64,000 bases of DNA from [Mycobacterium] stephanolepidis (GTDB lineage Bacteria; Actinomycetota; Actinomycetes; Mycobacteriales; Mycobacteriaceae), in assembly GCF_002356335.1 (NCBI RefSeq), contig NZ_AP018165.1, positions 4,712,001 through 4,776,000 on the forward strand, given 5' to 3'. The notes beneath the pieces were generated by a model. The model saw only the letters and a program-made list of their open reading frames with translations. It searched no databases and was not told where the DNA came from. Numbering within the stretch: the stretch's first letter is position 1; every line of letters starts with the position of its first letter. Both the position numbers and the translations under genes were made by a program. Below are positions 53,120 through 62,489 of this stretch, piece by piece.

Positions 53120-53779
53120 ATGATCACCGAACTGGAGTCGGTGCTTCTCGACGTTCCAAATCTCGCTGACGCAAAGGCCGCCTACGCGCGGTTGCTCGGA
53201 ACCGACACGCCACACCCCCAGCTCCGCCTCGGGCTCCCCGATTGGGCACCGCACCCTGGGTTGCTGTTCGGTGTCGCAGACTTGTCGTCCGCGGCCCGGA
53301 CGGTCGATCGCCGTGGCCTCGCACTTACCTCTCACGGCGAGTTCGTGGTGGGACAGGCCGACGGACTCACCCTGGGCCTGTGCGCGCAGCCGGCACCGCA
53401 CGCGGTCCCGGCGAGCGAGCAGATCGATCACCTGGTGCTGTTCTCCCCCAATCGCGACAGGATCATTGCGACGCTATGCGGACGACTCGGCTTCGATCTG
53501 CGCTTGGACCGCGTGCAGTCGTGGGGCGTACACCAACTGTTCTTCCGTTGCACGGGCCTGGTGGTTGAGGTGGTCCTGCGCGACGACGACCCCACCGGAC
53601 CGGACTCGCTGTGGGGAATCGCATGGCGCACCAACGATATTGACGGCTCTCATGCTCGCCTGACGGCTGCCGACGTCACTCTCAGTGCCATCCGTAACGG
53701 CCACAAGCCGGGCACTCGAGTCGCGACAGTCAAAGACCCCGGGCTGGCAGTCCCCACAATTTTGATTGAACAGCGCTAG
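53120..53779 (+). CDS. VOC (glyoxalase/bleomycin-resistance) family protein
   Basis: 219 aa from ATG 53120 with AGGAG about 8 nt upstream. Two VOC-like halves: SVLLDVPNLADAKAAYARLLG and IDHLVLFSPNRDRIIATLCGRLGFDLR...WGVHQLFFRC, the second with Glu in VVEVVLRDDD. Resembles catechol-dioxygenase-like or glyoxalase-like proteins; metal ligands incomplete, so activity uncertain. Confidence 0.78.
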   Translation: MITELESVLLDVPNLADAKAAYARLLGTDTPHPQLRLGLPDWAPHPGLLFGVADLSSAARTVDRRGLALTSHGEFVVGQADGLTLGLCAQPAPHAVPASEQIDHLVLFSPNRDRIIATLCGRLGFDLRLDRVQSWGVHQLFFRCTGLVVEVVLRDDDPTGPDSLWGIAWRTNDIDGSHARLTAADVTLSAIRNGHKPGTRVATVKDPGLAVPTILIEQR

Positions 53780-53800
53780 CCGCCGACTAGGTTGGGATCT

Positions 53801-54685
53801 ATGACGACTCCGAACCCGGGAAGCTGGCAACCCGACCCCGACGGACGATTCGAGTTCCGCTGGCACGACGGCCACCGCTGGACGGATCAGGTTGCCCATC
53901 AGGGCAAAGTCAGTTCAGCTCCGCTCGGAGGCTCCGCGCCGGTCGCCCCACAGCCCAGCCCAGCGGCCCCGGCCGCACAACCGGCAGCACAAGCCCAACC
54001 TCTTGGGGACCAATTCTCTGGCATCAGTGGAGATTTGGTGGACGGCCGATTCAGCGAGAATGAAGCCAAACCGATCTCCAACCAAAACGCCAAACTGTTG
54101 CGCGTTCGCCTTGGCGAGCCATTCCTGGCGCGTCAAGGATCGATGGTGGCTTACCAGGGCAATGTCGATTTCGCCTTCGAAGGCGGCGGTGCGGCGAAGT
54201 TCTTGAAGAAGGCACTCACCGGAGAAGGCTTGCCGCTCATGCGGTGTTCGGGCCAGGGCGACGTATTCCTGGCCGAGCGCGCCTTCGACGTCCATCTGCT
54301 GAACCTCAACAACGCGGGCCTTTCGATCAGCGGCAAGAACGTGCTGGCCTTCTCGGCAGGCCTGAATTGGAACATCGAGCGGGTCAAGGGCGCCAGCATG
54401 GTCACCGGCGGCCTGTTCAACACGACATTGCGGGGAACGGGGTGGGTGGCTTTGACCACCGACGGCCCGCCGGTGGTGCTCAATGCCGCCGAGGCGCCGA
54501 CATTCGCCGACACGAATGCGGTGGTGGCGTGGTCGGCCAACCTTCAGACACAGCTCAAGACGAGCTTCAAGGCCGGCGCCCTCATCGGCCGCGGTTCGGG
54601 TGAGGCACTCCAAGTCTCATTCCAGGGGCAGGGATTTGTCATCGTGCAACCATCCGAGGGCGTTCCCGTCGTCACGGCCGGCTAG
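53801..54685 (+). CDS. DUF2510-AIM24 family protein
   Basis: 294 aa from ATG 53801. Residues 1-35 are a DUF2510 motif (PGSWQPDPDGRFEFRWHDGHRWTDQVA); a Pro/Ala linker (about 40-67) follows; the rest is an AIM24/TRAP-like beta domain (LLRVRLGEPFLARQGSMVAYQG, LNNAGLSISGKNVLAF). Role unknown; the DUF2510 module is common in actinobacterial membrane-linked proteins, but no membrane helix is seen. Converges with the IclR gene by 4 bp. Confidence 0.85.
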   Translation: MTTPNPGSWQPDPDGRFEFRWHDGHRWTDQVAHQGKVSSAPLGGSAPVAPQPSPAAPAAQPAAQAQPLGDQFSGISGDLVDGRFSENEAKPISNQNAKLLRVRLGEPFLARQGSMVAYQGNVDFAFEGGGAAKFLKKALTGEGLPLMRCSGQGDVFLAERAFDVHLLNLNNAGLSISGKNVLAFSAGLNWNIERVKGASMVTGGLFNTTLRGTGWVALTTDGPPVVLNAAEAPTFADTNAVVAWSANLQTQLKTSFKAGALIGRGSGEALQVSFQGQGFVIVQPSEGVPVVTAG

Positions 54686-55539
54686 AGCATCATCTGCCCC
54701 GAAAGCTCCTTGGCCCCCCGAGTCAATGTCGCGATCAGTGCTTCCCGCTCCGCGCGGGTCGCACTGGGCAGCAGCGGCCCCAGCTGAAGTTCGTAGGCGG
54801 CATCGGCACCCACGAAGATGGGCGCCGCCAGATAGCTGATCGGCAGCACATCGTCGGATATCAGCTCATCGCGTGAGTAGAGACGCGAGGTGAGCCGGGA
54901 CAGCTGTCGCAATAGCCGCTCGCGAAGCGCGGCCTCCATCACCTCCGAGCCCACCGAGCCGAGCAGGTCCGAGAGCAGGTCAACCATCCCGGTGTCGTCG
55001 TGGTCGGGGCGGTAGATCACGTATCCGCAGTCGGAAACCTGTCGCAGAAGCCGCTGGCCGGAACGCGTGCTCAAGCCGCGGGCGGTGCCGAGCCACTGTG
55101 CACGTTCGTCGGACGAACGCCAGGGCATCACGGCCGAACCCGCGGGAAAGGCCAGCGGTATGGTCTGCCCCACCGCGAATCCGGTGACAGCCCTGCGTCC
55201 CGCCTGCGCCTTGGCAACGATCGTCAATGTCTTCGGACTGATTCGGCTGATGGTCGCCCCCGCCTGTGCTGCTCCCGCGATTCGGGCCAGCACGTCCTGG
55301 ACCTCGCGGGGCATGGTTGCCTCGACCGCGCGCGGCAGGGCCGACCCGACTCGATAACGAAGCTCACCATCGCGCGTCAACCACCCCGCCGCTTCCAGCT
55401 CGTTCACCACCGCGGTGGCGGTGGCACGAGGAATACCCGTACTTGCGGCGATCTCACTCAGCGATTTGGGTTGTGTTGCAGCAGCGAGCATTTCCACGAT
55501 TCGTACGACGCGCGCGGTCGGCGGCGAGATGGTCGGCAT
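54682..55539 (-). CDS. IclR family transcriptional regulator
   Basis: 285 aa from ATG 55539 with a GAGGGAGG ribosome site. N-terminal winged HTH ([13 protein letters not shown]...[30 protein letters not shown]), then an effector domain with [13 protein letters not shown]. Divergent from the SDR gene, whose promoter region carries a 14-bp palindrome, so it probably controls the SDR-DapB-like pair. Confidence 0.88.
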   Translation of the reverse strand: MPTISPPTARVVRIVEMLAAATQPKSLSEIAASTGIPRATATAVVNELEAAGWLTRDGELRYRVGSALPRAVEATMPREVQDVLARIAGAAQAGATISRISPKTLTIVAKAQAGRRAVTGFAVGQTIPLAFPAGSAVMPWRSSDERAQWLGTARGLSTRSGQRLLRQVSDCGYVIYRPDHDDTGMVDLLSDLLGSVGSEVMEAALRERLLRQLSRLTSRLYSRDELISDDVLPISYLAAPIFVGADAAYELQLGPLLPSATRAEREALIATLTRGAKELSGQMML

Positions 55540-55606
55540 GGGTTCCCTCCCTCTTGCGCGTTGCAATGCTCAGGTCTACAGTGCATCGACTATTCGCCCC
55601 AAGGTA

Positions 55607-55620
55607 GTCGAATATTCGAC
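55607..55620. promoter_or_regulatory. 14-bp palindrome GTCGAATATTCGAC, probable IclR operator
   Basis: Perfect palindrome 12 bp ahead of the SDR ATG and between it and the divergent IclR gene. A related half-site (ATCGACTATTCG) lies 13 bp upstream at about 55586-55597. Position over the promoter suits a repressor site. Confidence 0.55.
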
Positions 55621-55632
55621 ACGGAGGTAGAC

Positions 55633-56424
55633 ATGATTCTGGACCGCTTCAGGCTCGACGGCAACGTTGCGATCGTTACCGGCGCAGGTCGTGGGCTGGG
55701 CGCGGCGATCGCAGAGGCCTTCGCGCAGGCCGGTGCCGATGTGCTGATCGCCTCGCGTACCGAATCCCAACTGCACGAGGTCGCCGCGAAAGTGGCTGCC
55801 GCGGGACGCCAGGCCGAGGTTGTCGTGGCCGATCTCTCCGATACCGAAGCATCCGCCTCGCTGGCGCAGAAGGCCGTCGACCGGTTTGGACGACTCGACA
55901 TCGTCGTCAACAACGTGGGCGGCACCATGCCGAAACCCTTCTTGGACACCACTAACGACGACCTCGCCGAGGCCTTCTCCTTCAACGTTCTCAATGGTCA
56001 TGCGCTGTTGCGTACCGCGGTGCCACACCTGCTCAAGTCTGACAACGCCTCGGTCATCAACATCACGTCCACCATGGGCAGGCTCCCGGGCCGCGCCTTC
56101 CTCGGGTACTGCACCGCCAAGGGTGCACTTGCTCATTACACACGCACGGCCGCAATGGATTTGAGTCCGAGAATCCGCGTCAACGGCATCGCCCCCGGCT
56201 CCATACTTACCTCTGCGCTGGAGGTCGTGGCGGGCAACGACGAGGTGCGCGGGACGCTCGAGAAGAACACGCCACTACACCGACTGGGTGATCCGACCGA
56301 TATCGCGGCGGCTGCAATCTATCTCGCATCGCCCGCCGGCAGCTTTCTGACCGGCAAGGTGCTCGAAGTCGATGGCGGCCTCATCGCGCCCAATCTCGAT
56401 ATCCCCCTACCCGACCTCGCCTGA
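55633..56424 (+). CDS. Short-chain dehydrogenase/reductase
   Basis: 263 aa from ATG 55633. Classical [30 protein letters not shown], catalytic ITSTMG Ser and [13 protein letters not shown], and C-terminal [19 protein letters not shown]. Begins [15 protein letters not shown]. Likely a 3-oxoacyl or hydroxysteroid type oxidoreductase. Divergent from IclR and 22 bp before the DapB-like gene. Confidence 0.93.
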   Translation: MILDRFRLDGNVAIVTGAGRGLGAAIAEAFAQAGADVLIASRTESQLHEVAAKVAAAGRQAEVVVADLSDTEASASLAQKAVDRFGRLDIVVNNVGGTMPKPFLDTTNDDLAEAFSFNVLNGHALLRTAVPHLLKSDNASVINITSTMGRLPGRAFLGYCTAKGALAHYTRTAAMDLSPRIRVNGIAPGSILTSALEVVAGNDEVRGTLEKNTPLHRLGDPTDIAAAAIYLASPAGSFLTGKVLEVDGGLIAPNLDIPLPDLA

Positions 56425-56446
56425 CCACTTCCAGAAAGAACCTGAT

Positions 56447-57520
56447 ATGACGAAGACACGTGTAGCCGTCTGGGGCACAGGAAACGTCGGCCAGCATGCG
56501 CTCGCCGGCGTGATCACGGACCCGAATATGGAGCTCGTCGGCGTATGGGTGTCCGGAGCCAACAAGGCCGGCAAGGACGCCGGTGAGCTGGCCGGACTCG
56601 ACACCACCACCGGTATCGCCGCGACCACCGATGCCGCCGAGATCCTCACACTCAAGCCCGACTGCGTGGTGTACACCGCTATGACCGACAACCGCCTGAT
56701 GGAGGCGATCGCGGACTTGGGCTCGATCCTCGCCGCCGGGATCAACGTCGCCGCCAGCGCGCCGGTGTTCCTGCAGTATCCGTGGGGCGTCCTGCCGGAC
56801 AACATGCTGGAACCCATCGAAGCCGCGGCGCGGGAAGGCAACTCGTCGATCTTTGTCGGTGGTATCGATCCCGGTTTTGCCAACGATCTACTGCCGCTGG
56901 CACTCATGGGTACCTGCCAACATGTCGATCAGGTGCGCTGCATCGAGATCGTCGACTACGCCACGTACGACAGCGCAACGGTGATGTTCGACGTCATGGG
57001 CTTCGGTGGGCCGATGGACGAGACCCCCCTCCTGCTGCAACCGGGAGTGCTGTCCCTGGCCTGGGGTTCGGTGGTTCGGCAGCTCGCAGTCGGCCTGGGC
57101 ATCGAACTGGACGAGGTCATCGAGACGTATGAAAAGTTACCTGCACCTGAGGATTTCGACATTTCCTCGGGACATATCCGCGCGGGCACCATGGCCGCGC
57201 TGCACTTCGAGGTGCGTGGGATGAAGGACGGCAAGGTGGTGACGGTCCTTGAGCACTTCACCCGTCTGCGCGAAGATCTAGCGCCAGACTGGCCGCAGCC
57301 CGCACACGAGGGAGGCACCTATCGTGTCGAGATCACCGGGGAGCCCAGCTACATACTGGATTTGGGCTCGTTCAGCGCACGCGGTGACCACAACTACGCC
57401 AATCTGATCGCGACGGCGATGCGCGTGGTCAACGCGGTACCTGCCGTCGTCGCAGCCGATGCGGGTATCCGCACCACGCTGGACCTACCGCTGATCACAG
57501 GGAAGGGGCGCGCGCGATAG
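56447..57520 (+). CDS. Dihydrodipicolinate-reductase-like NAD(P)-binding protein
   Basis: 357 aa from ATG 56447. N-terminal Rossmann fold VAVWGTGNVGQHALAGVITDPNMELVGVWV; later FVGGIDPGFANDLLPLALMG and YRVEITGEPSYILDL. This matches the mycobacterial DapB-like/amine-dehydrogenase family (for example Rv1059-type proteins), not true DapB. Likely an oxidoreductase on steroid or amine substrates. Follows the SDR in the same operon. Confidence 0.82.
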   Translation: MTKTRVAVWGTGNVGQHALAGVITDPNMELVGVWVSGANKAGKDAGELAGLDTTTGIAATTDAAEILTLKPDCVVYTAMTDNRLMEAIADLGSILAAGINVAASAPVFLQYPWGVLPDNMLEPIEAAAREGNSSIFVGGIDPGFANDLLPLALMGTCQHVDQVRCIEIVDYATYDSATVMFDVMGFGGPMDETPLLLQPGVLSLAWGSVVRQLAVGLGIELDEVIETYEKLPAPEDFDISSGHIRAGTMAALHFEVRGMKDGKVVTVLEHFTRLREDLAPDWPQPAHEGGTYRVEITGEPSYILDLGSFSARGDHNYANLIATAMRVVNAVPAVVAADAGIRTTLDLPLITGKGRAR

Positions 57521-58003
57521 CGTTCGGGCAATGCTCCCGGCGTGAATCCAGTTGCCCAGCCACACCGGCATCGCCAGCGCACCGCCGACCAATCCGGGCG
57601 GCCCGGGGAGCAGTGAGACGATCTGCAATACGCACCACGCGAAACCCGTTGCACGCCAGATATTTCGATTGAAGTCGCTAACGGTCGGCGCTGCCGCAAG
57701 GCTTCCGGCGATGTCGTTGACGATGAAGAAGTCTTCAACGAAGTTGAAGGGCAGGGCGAACATCAACCACACCGACCGGGGAGTCCGCGTACGCCCCCAT
57801 TCGGGCAGGCGCGCGAGAATGCGCTGCAGGGTAAGGCAATAGAGGGCCACGAGGCCGAAGAACACCACGATGGTGGCCACCGCGGCCACCGGCCCGGTTG
57901 CGGCGACTTCCCCGAGAACTCCCGATCCCCACCGTGGCGCCCATAGCGGCTGTAGCAGCAGTGCTACCACCGGGATGGTGAGCACCACGGTCCATGCGCG
58001 CAT
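57485..58003 (-). CDS. Four-helix membrane protein of unknown function
   Basis: 172 aa with about four hydrophobic segments: near 5-20, 38-60, 78-92 and 118-150. No family recognised. Its 3' end overlaps the DapB-like gene by 36 bp on the opposite strand. Lies 37 bp after the TetR gene on the same strand and may be its target. Confidence 0.6.
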   Translation of the reverse strand: MRAWTVVLTIPVVALLLQPLWAPRWGSGVLGEVAATGPVAAVATIVVFFGLVALYCLTLQRILARLPEWGRTRTPRSVWLMFALPFNFVEDFFIVNDIAGSLAAAPTVSDFNRNIWRATGFAWCVLQIVSLLPGPPGLVGGALAMPVWLGNWIHAGSIARTLSRAPLPCDQR

Positions 58004-58040
58004 CAGCAGACCCTACTGGCGGGTTTTGTGCGGTGGGCGA

Positions 58041-58616
58041 TTACGGCGTGGTGCCTGCGGGGACGTACAGCCTGATGAGCTCTGCCAACCGCTCGCCGAC
58101 ATCGTCGAGCGTCTCTGTCGACTGCGCCGCGATCGACATGATGACGGCGCCCTCGATCGCCGCGATCATCGTCCGGGCCAGCGAGCGTGCCGCCTCGGCA
58201 GCCACGTGATAGCGCGTCAACCGCTCGGTGAGAATGGCCTGCCAATCCTCGAATGCATCCGCCGCCACCGCCGAGGCCTCGGGCGCCTCGGTACGTCCCA
58301 GCACGGCAGCGACGATCGGGCACCCCGCCTGCATCTCGGTTTCGCCGAGTTGCGCCTTCCACAGTTCGATGAACAACTGAATGCCGTGTGCTGGATCGAT
58401 ATCGTCACCGGCCGCCTTGATGATGGCCGTCAGCTCTTGCCCCGCGAGGCGGGTCGCCTCGGCGACCAGTTCCTGCTTACCGCCGGGAAAGTTGAGGTAG
58501 ATGGTTCTCCGTGACACGCCGCTGTCTTCCAGCAGTGCGTTGAGACCGGTTCCCGCGACGCCCCGGCGCCGCACCAGACCCGTCACGCTAGCGATCAACG
58601 TGTCACGTGCCGACAT
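58041..58616 (-). CDS. TetR family regulator (LmrA/YxaF type)
   Basis: 191 aa. HTH at about 25-48 (LNALLEDSGVSRRTIYLNFPGGKQEL); the C-terminal GCPIVAAVLGRTEAPEA segment is typical of the LmrA/YxaF subgroup, which usually represses an adjacent oxidoreductase or efflux gene. Divergent from the OYE gene; a TAAACC-N4-GGTGTA site lies between them. Confidence 0.88.
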   Translation of the reverse strand: MSARDTLIASVTGLVRRRGVAGTGLNALLEDSGVSRRTIYLNFPGGKQELVAEATRLAGQELTAIIKAAGDDIDPAHGIQLFIELWKAQLGETEMQAGCPIVAAVLGRTEAPEASAVAADAFEDWQAILTERLTRYHVAAEAARSLARTMIAAIEGAVIMSIAAQSTETLDDVGERLAELIRLYVPAGTTP

Positions 58617-58706
58617 CCTGCCCGCCTCCCAACTTGTCAGGTGTTAACTATACCGCTCAGTCTACCGAGTCGTGGCCAGGGCGGGGAACTTATAGGAACA
58701 TTGCGG

Positions 58707-58722
58707 TAAACCAATCGGTGTA
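58707..58722. promoter_or_regulatory. Imperfect 16-bp dyad, probable TetR operator
   Basis: TAAACCAATCGGTGTA is a near-palindrome with the ACC...GGT spacing of LmrA/YxaF-type sites. It lies 14 bp before the OYE start and 90 bp before the divergent TetR start. Confidence 0.45.
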
Positions 58723-58736
58723 CTACCGTCGGCCGA

Positions 58737-59990
58737 GTGGCAGACCTACACGACCCCCTTCCCCTGGCCTCGGGCCAGGTTCTGCGCAATCGACTGATGA
58801 AGTCGGCCCTCAGCGAGGGCCTCGGCGACACCGCTCAGGGACCTGACCACCGGCTCGTCGAGTTGTACCGCCGCTGGGGCACCGGCGGGTTCGGCCTCGT
58901 CGTCACCGGCAATGTGATGGTTGACCGCAGCCATCTGGGTGAGCCGGGAAATGTGGTCATCGAGGACGACCGGCATCTCGATGGCCTGTCACGGTGGGCC
59001 AAGGCAACCAAGGACGGCGGCGGCCTGATCTGGATGCAGGTGAACCATCCGGGACGGCAAGCCAACCCGCTCGCCACGGCGTCTCAGCCGGTGGCGCCGT
59101 CCGCGATCAAGATGAACGTCCCCGGATGGCAAGCGCCGCGTGAACTCACCGATGACGAGATCGAGAACATCATCGACCGGTACGCGACCACGGCGTCGAT
59201 CGCCGATGCCGCCGGGTTCGACGGTGTTCAGATCCACGGTGCACATGGCTATCTGGTGGCACAGTTCCTCTCGCCACGTACCAATAGGCGCACCGACCGG
59301 TGGGGCGGCGACCCGGAACATCGGATGCGGTTCGTTCTCGAGGTTGTCCGCCGCACTCGTGCGGCCGTGAGCCCCGGCTTCTCGGTCGCCATCAAGCTCA
59401 ACTCCGCGGACTTCCAGCGTGGAGGCTTCACCGAGGAAGAGTCGCGGGCAGTCATCGCAGCACTCGCCTCTGAAGAGATCGACCTCATCGAAATCAGCGG
59501 TGGTACTTATGAATCGCCGGCGATGGAAGGTAGGCCGCTGGTGACATCAGCCTCAACGCAGGCCCGCGAGGCTTACTTCCTCGAGTACGCCCGCACCGCG
59601 CGCCAGGCGGCCGGTGATGTCCCGATCGCCGTGACGGGAGGTTTCCGTACGGAAGCCGCCATGTCCGACGCCATCCGATCGGGTGATTGCGATGTCGTGG
59701 GGCTCGGGCGCCCGACAACCGTCAATCCCGAGTCCGCCGACAGCCTGCTGACTGCGCGTCAGGACAAGCTGACCGTTCCGGACGCTTCGCTGCCCCTACC
59801 CGGCTGGCTGGCATCGACCGGCCGGGCGAAATCCTTCCTCAGCGCACTGGAACTCCAGTGGCACAACACCCAACTGCACCGCCTGGGCGCGGGGACCGAC
59901 CCGGACCCCACCATCGGCCCGTGGATCACGGCACTTCGACTCCTCAAGAACAACGGTGTCGACGCCTTTCGGAGAAGGAGAAGTTCATGA
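58737..59990 (+). CDS. Old yellow enzyme-like NADH:flavin oxidoreductase
   Basis: 417 aa from GTG 58737. FMN TIM-barrel: NRLMKSALSEGLGD, QVNHPGRQAN, GFDGVQIHGAHGYLVAQFLSPRTNRRTDRWGG (substrate His pair HGAH), EISGGTYESP, GGFRTEAAM and GRPTTVNPES. Reduces activated alkenes or dienoyl-CoA-like substrates with NAD(P)H. Start of a co-directional cluster; overlaps the Ddn-like gene by ATGA. Confidence 0.92.
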   Translation: MADLHDPLPLASGQVLRNRLMKSALSEGLGDTAQGPDHRLVELYRRWGTGGFGLVVTGNVMVDRSHLGEPGNVVIEDDRHLDGLSRWAKATKDGGGLIWMQVNHPGRQANPLATASQPVAPSAIKMNVPGWQAPRELTDDEIENIIDRYATTASIADAAGFDGVQIHGAHGYLVAQFLSPRTNRRTDRWGGDPEHRMRFVLEVVRRTRAAVSPGFSVAIKLNSADFQRGGFTEEESRAVIAALASEEIDLIEISGGTYESPAMEGRPLVTSASTQAREAYFLEYARTARQAAGDVPIAVTGGFRTEAAMSDAIRSGDCDVVGLGRPTTVNPESADSLLTARQDKLTVPDASLPLPGWLASTGRAKSFLSALELQWHNTQLHRLGAGTDPDPTIGPWITALRLLKNNGVDAFRRRRSS

Positions 59991-60403
59991 CGGACAAGAC
60001 ACTGCGCAAGTTCCGCAGAGAGCGCGCCATGGGCCGTTACCTGCTCAACCCCGCCGTCTCGGCCCTGACGAAGCTGGGCCTGCGCACAGCGCTCGCCTCG
60101 GAGCTGGAAACCACCGGACGTAAGACCGGCCAGCTGCGGCGGGTCCCGGTCTCGGTCCAGTTCGACGCGACCGGCGCGTGGGTAATCAGCCAGCACGGCA
60201 CCCGCTCGGGCTGGGGCAGCAATATCGCCGCGAATCCCAATGTCCGCCTGAAGCAGGGAAACAGGTGGCGTACCGGAACCGCCCAGTTCCGGCCCGATGA
60301 CGACGTCGTCGCGCGGGGCCGCAAGTTCGGGGCCGTCGGCGCGCGGGTGGTCAAGGCACTGGAGACCACCCCCATATCGGTGCGCATCGAGTTCACCGAC
60401 TGA
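59987..60403 (+). CDS. Deazaflavin (F420)-dependent nitroreductase family protein
   Basis: 138 aa from ATG 59987. Split beta-barrel Ddn-like: LETTGRKTGQLRRVPVSVQF, VISQHGTRSGWGSNIAANPNVRL. The GRKTG and NIAANPNV segments are the F420-contact signature. Would reduce quinones, enones or nitro groups with F420H2. Coupled to the OYE gene by ATGA overlap; a paired role on one substrate is plausible. Confidence 0.9.
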   Translation: MTDKTLRKFRRERAMGRYLLNPAVSALTKLGLRTALASELETTGRKTGQLRRVPVSVQFDATGAWVISQHGTRSGWGSNIAANPNVRLKQGNRWRTGTAQFRPDDDVVARGRKFGAVGARVVKALETTPISVRIEFTD

Positions 60404-60421
60404 GGACAAGGGTTACGCGAT

Positions 60422-60850
60422 ATGCCTCTCTATCAGTGCATAACACGTGCGGAAAGCCTCACCGACGAGGTGCGGCAGGCCATCGCCCAGGAATTCACAC
60501 GTATTCACTGCGAAATCACCGGCGCTCCGGCGGTATTCGTCCACGTGGTCTTCAACGAATACCAGGCGGGCCACCACTATCTGGCGGGAAAACCGGAAAG
60601 CGACACCACCTTCATCGCGGGCACCATCCGTTCAGGGCGTTCCCTGGAACAACGTCAACAACTGCTCCGTGAACTCTCGTCCGCCTGGCATGAGCTGACG
60701 GGCCAGTCGGAAGAGGAACTCGTCCTAGGTATTTCCGAACAGGACGCCTCCACAGTCATGGAAGCCGGGCTCATTTTCCCCGAGGCGGGCGCCGAGGCCG
60801 CCTGGTTTGAGCAGAACCGAGAGAAGCTGGGCTTCCTTCTCGACCAGTAG
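60422..60850 (+). CDS. Tautomerase-superfamily protein
   Basis: 142 aa with Pro2 directly after Met (MPLYQCITRAESL), the catalytic base of tautomerases after Met removal. Later residues HHYLAGKPESDTTFIAGTIRSGRSLEQRQQLL resemble cis-CaaD/MSAD-like members, with Arg in TIRSGR. Likely isomerises or hydrates a small unsaturated acid. Third gene of the redox cluster, 18 bp after the Ddn-like gene. Confidence 0.85.
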   Translation: MPLYQCITRAESLTDEVRQAIAQEFTRIHCEITGAPAVFVHVVFNEYQAGHHYLAGKPESDTTFIAGTIRSGRSLEQRQQLLRELSSAWHELTGQSEEELVLGISEQDASTVMEAGLIFPEAGAEAAWFEQNREKLGFLLDQ

Positions 60851-60851
60851 G

Positions 60852-60892
60852 GCCAAACCCAAGGTTTGGCACACTTGCGCACTTTTGTGCCA
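60852..60892 (+). promoter_or_regulatory. Overlapping inverted repeats between tautomerase and MpaB genes
   Basis: GCCAAACC (60852-60859) and GGTTTGGC (60863-60870) form an 8-bp stem with 3-nt loop right after the tautomerase stop. TGGCACA (60867-60873) and TGTGCCA (60886-60892) form a second dyad with a 12-bp spacer. The first could terminate; the second fits a TetR operator for the MpaB-TetR pair. Confidence 0.45.
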
Positions 60893-60911
60893 TTGAGCTA
60901 GCGTGGGCCAC

Positions 60912-61859
60912 ATGGTCGATCAGAGCGCCATCACTCGTCCCGTCAGCCTCGACGAAGGGCTCCGGGAAGCAATCCCCATGCCCCTAGAAGACCCTGCCGA
61001 CGACTCCGTGGAGACCCCGCGGCTGGGCGCCGACTCCCTGGTGTGGAAGTTCTACGGAGATATCCGTGGCGTACTCGGCTTTCAACGGCTCGCCGGTACC
61101 GAGAACTGCATCGAGCAGCTGGGGAAGGCGGTCGAGGATCATTCGGTGATCTTCACCGACACCCTTGGCCGCGCACGCCGATCCGGGCCGCCCATCATGA
61201 AGACCATCTACTCCGCGGACCCACAGAAGTGGGGGCGGATGGTGCGCGATTTCCACAAGCCGATCACCGGAACCATCAGCGACGGTTCGCGTTACCACGC
61301 TCTCAACCCCGAGCTCTTCTATTGGGCGCATGCGACTTTCGTCGATCAGGTCTTGTACATCACCGACACCTTCATCCGACGTCTCTCCTACGCCGAGAAG
61401 GTGCGGATCTTCGAGGAGAGCAAGGTCTGGTACAGCCTTTACGGGGTCAGTGCGCGTAATCAGCCGCAGACGTACGACGAGTTCGTCACCTACATGGAGG
61501 GCATGTTCGACCGGTTCGTGCCGACCAAGACGATCCTCTACGCGACGGGTTATATCCGCCAGGGCGTGCCCGGACCCAAGCAGATTCCCACTCCGGTGTG
61601 GCGTCTGCTGTCGGCACCACTGAACGCCTTCATCCGGACTGTCGTCGTCGGAACGCTCCCGCCACAGATGAAGCAGGTCTGCCGACTGGAGTGGAGTGAC
61701 AAGAAGGAACGCAACTTCCAGCGCTTCGCCGCGGTCATGCGCGCACTCAACCCGCTGTTCAACAGGCTGCCGGTGCGCGCGCTGTACCTGCCATGGGCAT
61801 CCGAGGGCTGGAATCGTGAAGGAGTCGACCCCCGCCCGCTGTACAACCGGGCGGCATGA
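60912..61859 (+). CDS. MpaB/DUF2236 family oxygenase
   Basis: 315 aa from ATG 60912; a GTG 9 bp earlier is also possible. Alpha-helical, heme-binding oxygenase-like (MpaB/LCP-related): VWKFYGDIRGVLGFQRLAG, AHATFVDQVLYITDTF (His in the heme region) and TKTILYATGYIRQGVPG. Members cleave isoprenoid or other double bonds. Stop overlaps the TetR start (ATGA). Confidence 0.85.
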   Translation: MVDQSAITRPVSLDEGLREAIPMPLEDPADDSVETPRLGADSLVWKFYGDIRGVLGFQRLAGTENCIEQLGKAVEDHSVIFTDTLGRARRSGPPIMKTIYSADPQKWGRMVRDFHKPITGTISDGSRYHALNPELFYWAHATFVDQVLYITDTFIRRLSYAEKVRIFEESKVWYSLYGVSARNQPQTYDEFVTYMEGMFDRFVPTKTILYATGYIRQGVPGPKQIPTPVWRLLSAPLNAFIRTVVVGTLPPQMKQVCRLEWSDKKERNFQRFAAVMRALNPLFNRLPVRALYLPWASEGWNREGVDPRPLYNRAA

Positions 61860-62437
61860 CCACACTCGTGGGGGTGACCAGCGCCCCGCCCGCCGATGCC
61901 GTACTCGATGCCGCGCGCGTTGAGTTCGAGCGACACGGCATGCGCCGCGCCAACATGGACGCCATCGCACGTCGCGCCGGGGTGAGCCGACGCACCCTCT
62001 ACCGCCGCTTCCCCACCAAGGAAGCGCTGTTCGAGCACCTCATCGAGGCAGAGAGCCTGGGCATATTCGGTCAGCTAGCCGTCGCCGCCAACGGCCAGGA
62101 TGCTCAAGGCGCCATTGTCGAATGCTTCACGCTGGCCATGCGGCTCATCACGGAGAGCCGGCTTGCGGGCACCATCATCGAGAACGAGCCGGAACTCGTC
62201 ATCGGACTGAACACCCCTTCCGGGGAGAAGGCCATCGTGCGAGCCAGCGCGCTGGTGGCGTCCAGCCTGCGGCACAGCGGCGCCACAATGCCTGATGATG
62301 CGGTGCTCGCGGTGTCGGAAATCCTTGTGCGGCTGGTGGGTTCCCTGCTCACCAACCGCGCCGGCGTACTCGATATCACCGATACCGCCGCGGTACGGCG
62401 GTACGCACAGACCTATCTGGCTCGACTGGTCTGGTAG
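61856..62437 (+). CDS. TetR family regulator
   Basis: 193 aa. HTH at about 35-60 (ANMDAIARRAGVSRRTLYRRFPTKEALFEHLI). Downstream of and coupled to the MpaB gene, so probably its autoregulated repressor. The C-terminal domain has no assigned ligand. Confidence 0.88.
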   Translation: MTTLVGVTSAPPADAVLDAARVEFERHGMRRANMDAIARRAGVSRRTLYRRFPTKEALFEHLIEAESLGIFGQLAVAANGQDAQGAIVECFTLAMRLITESRLAGTIIENEPELVIGLNTPSGEKAIVRASALVASSLRHSGATMPDDAVLAVSEILVRLVGSLLTNRAGVLDITDTAAVRRYAQTYLARLVW

Positions 62438-62489
62438 TACAGCACGTTCAGAAACCGACCTCGAGTCGGCATCTGACTAAACTGCCTGC

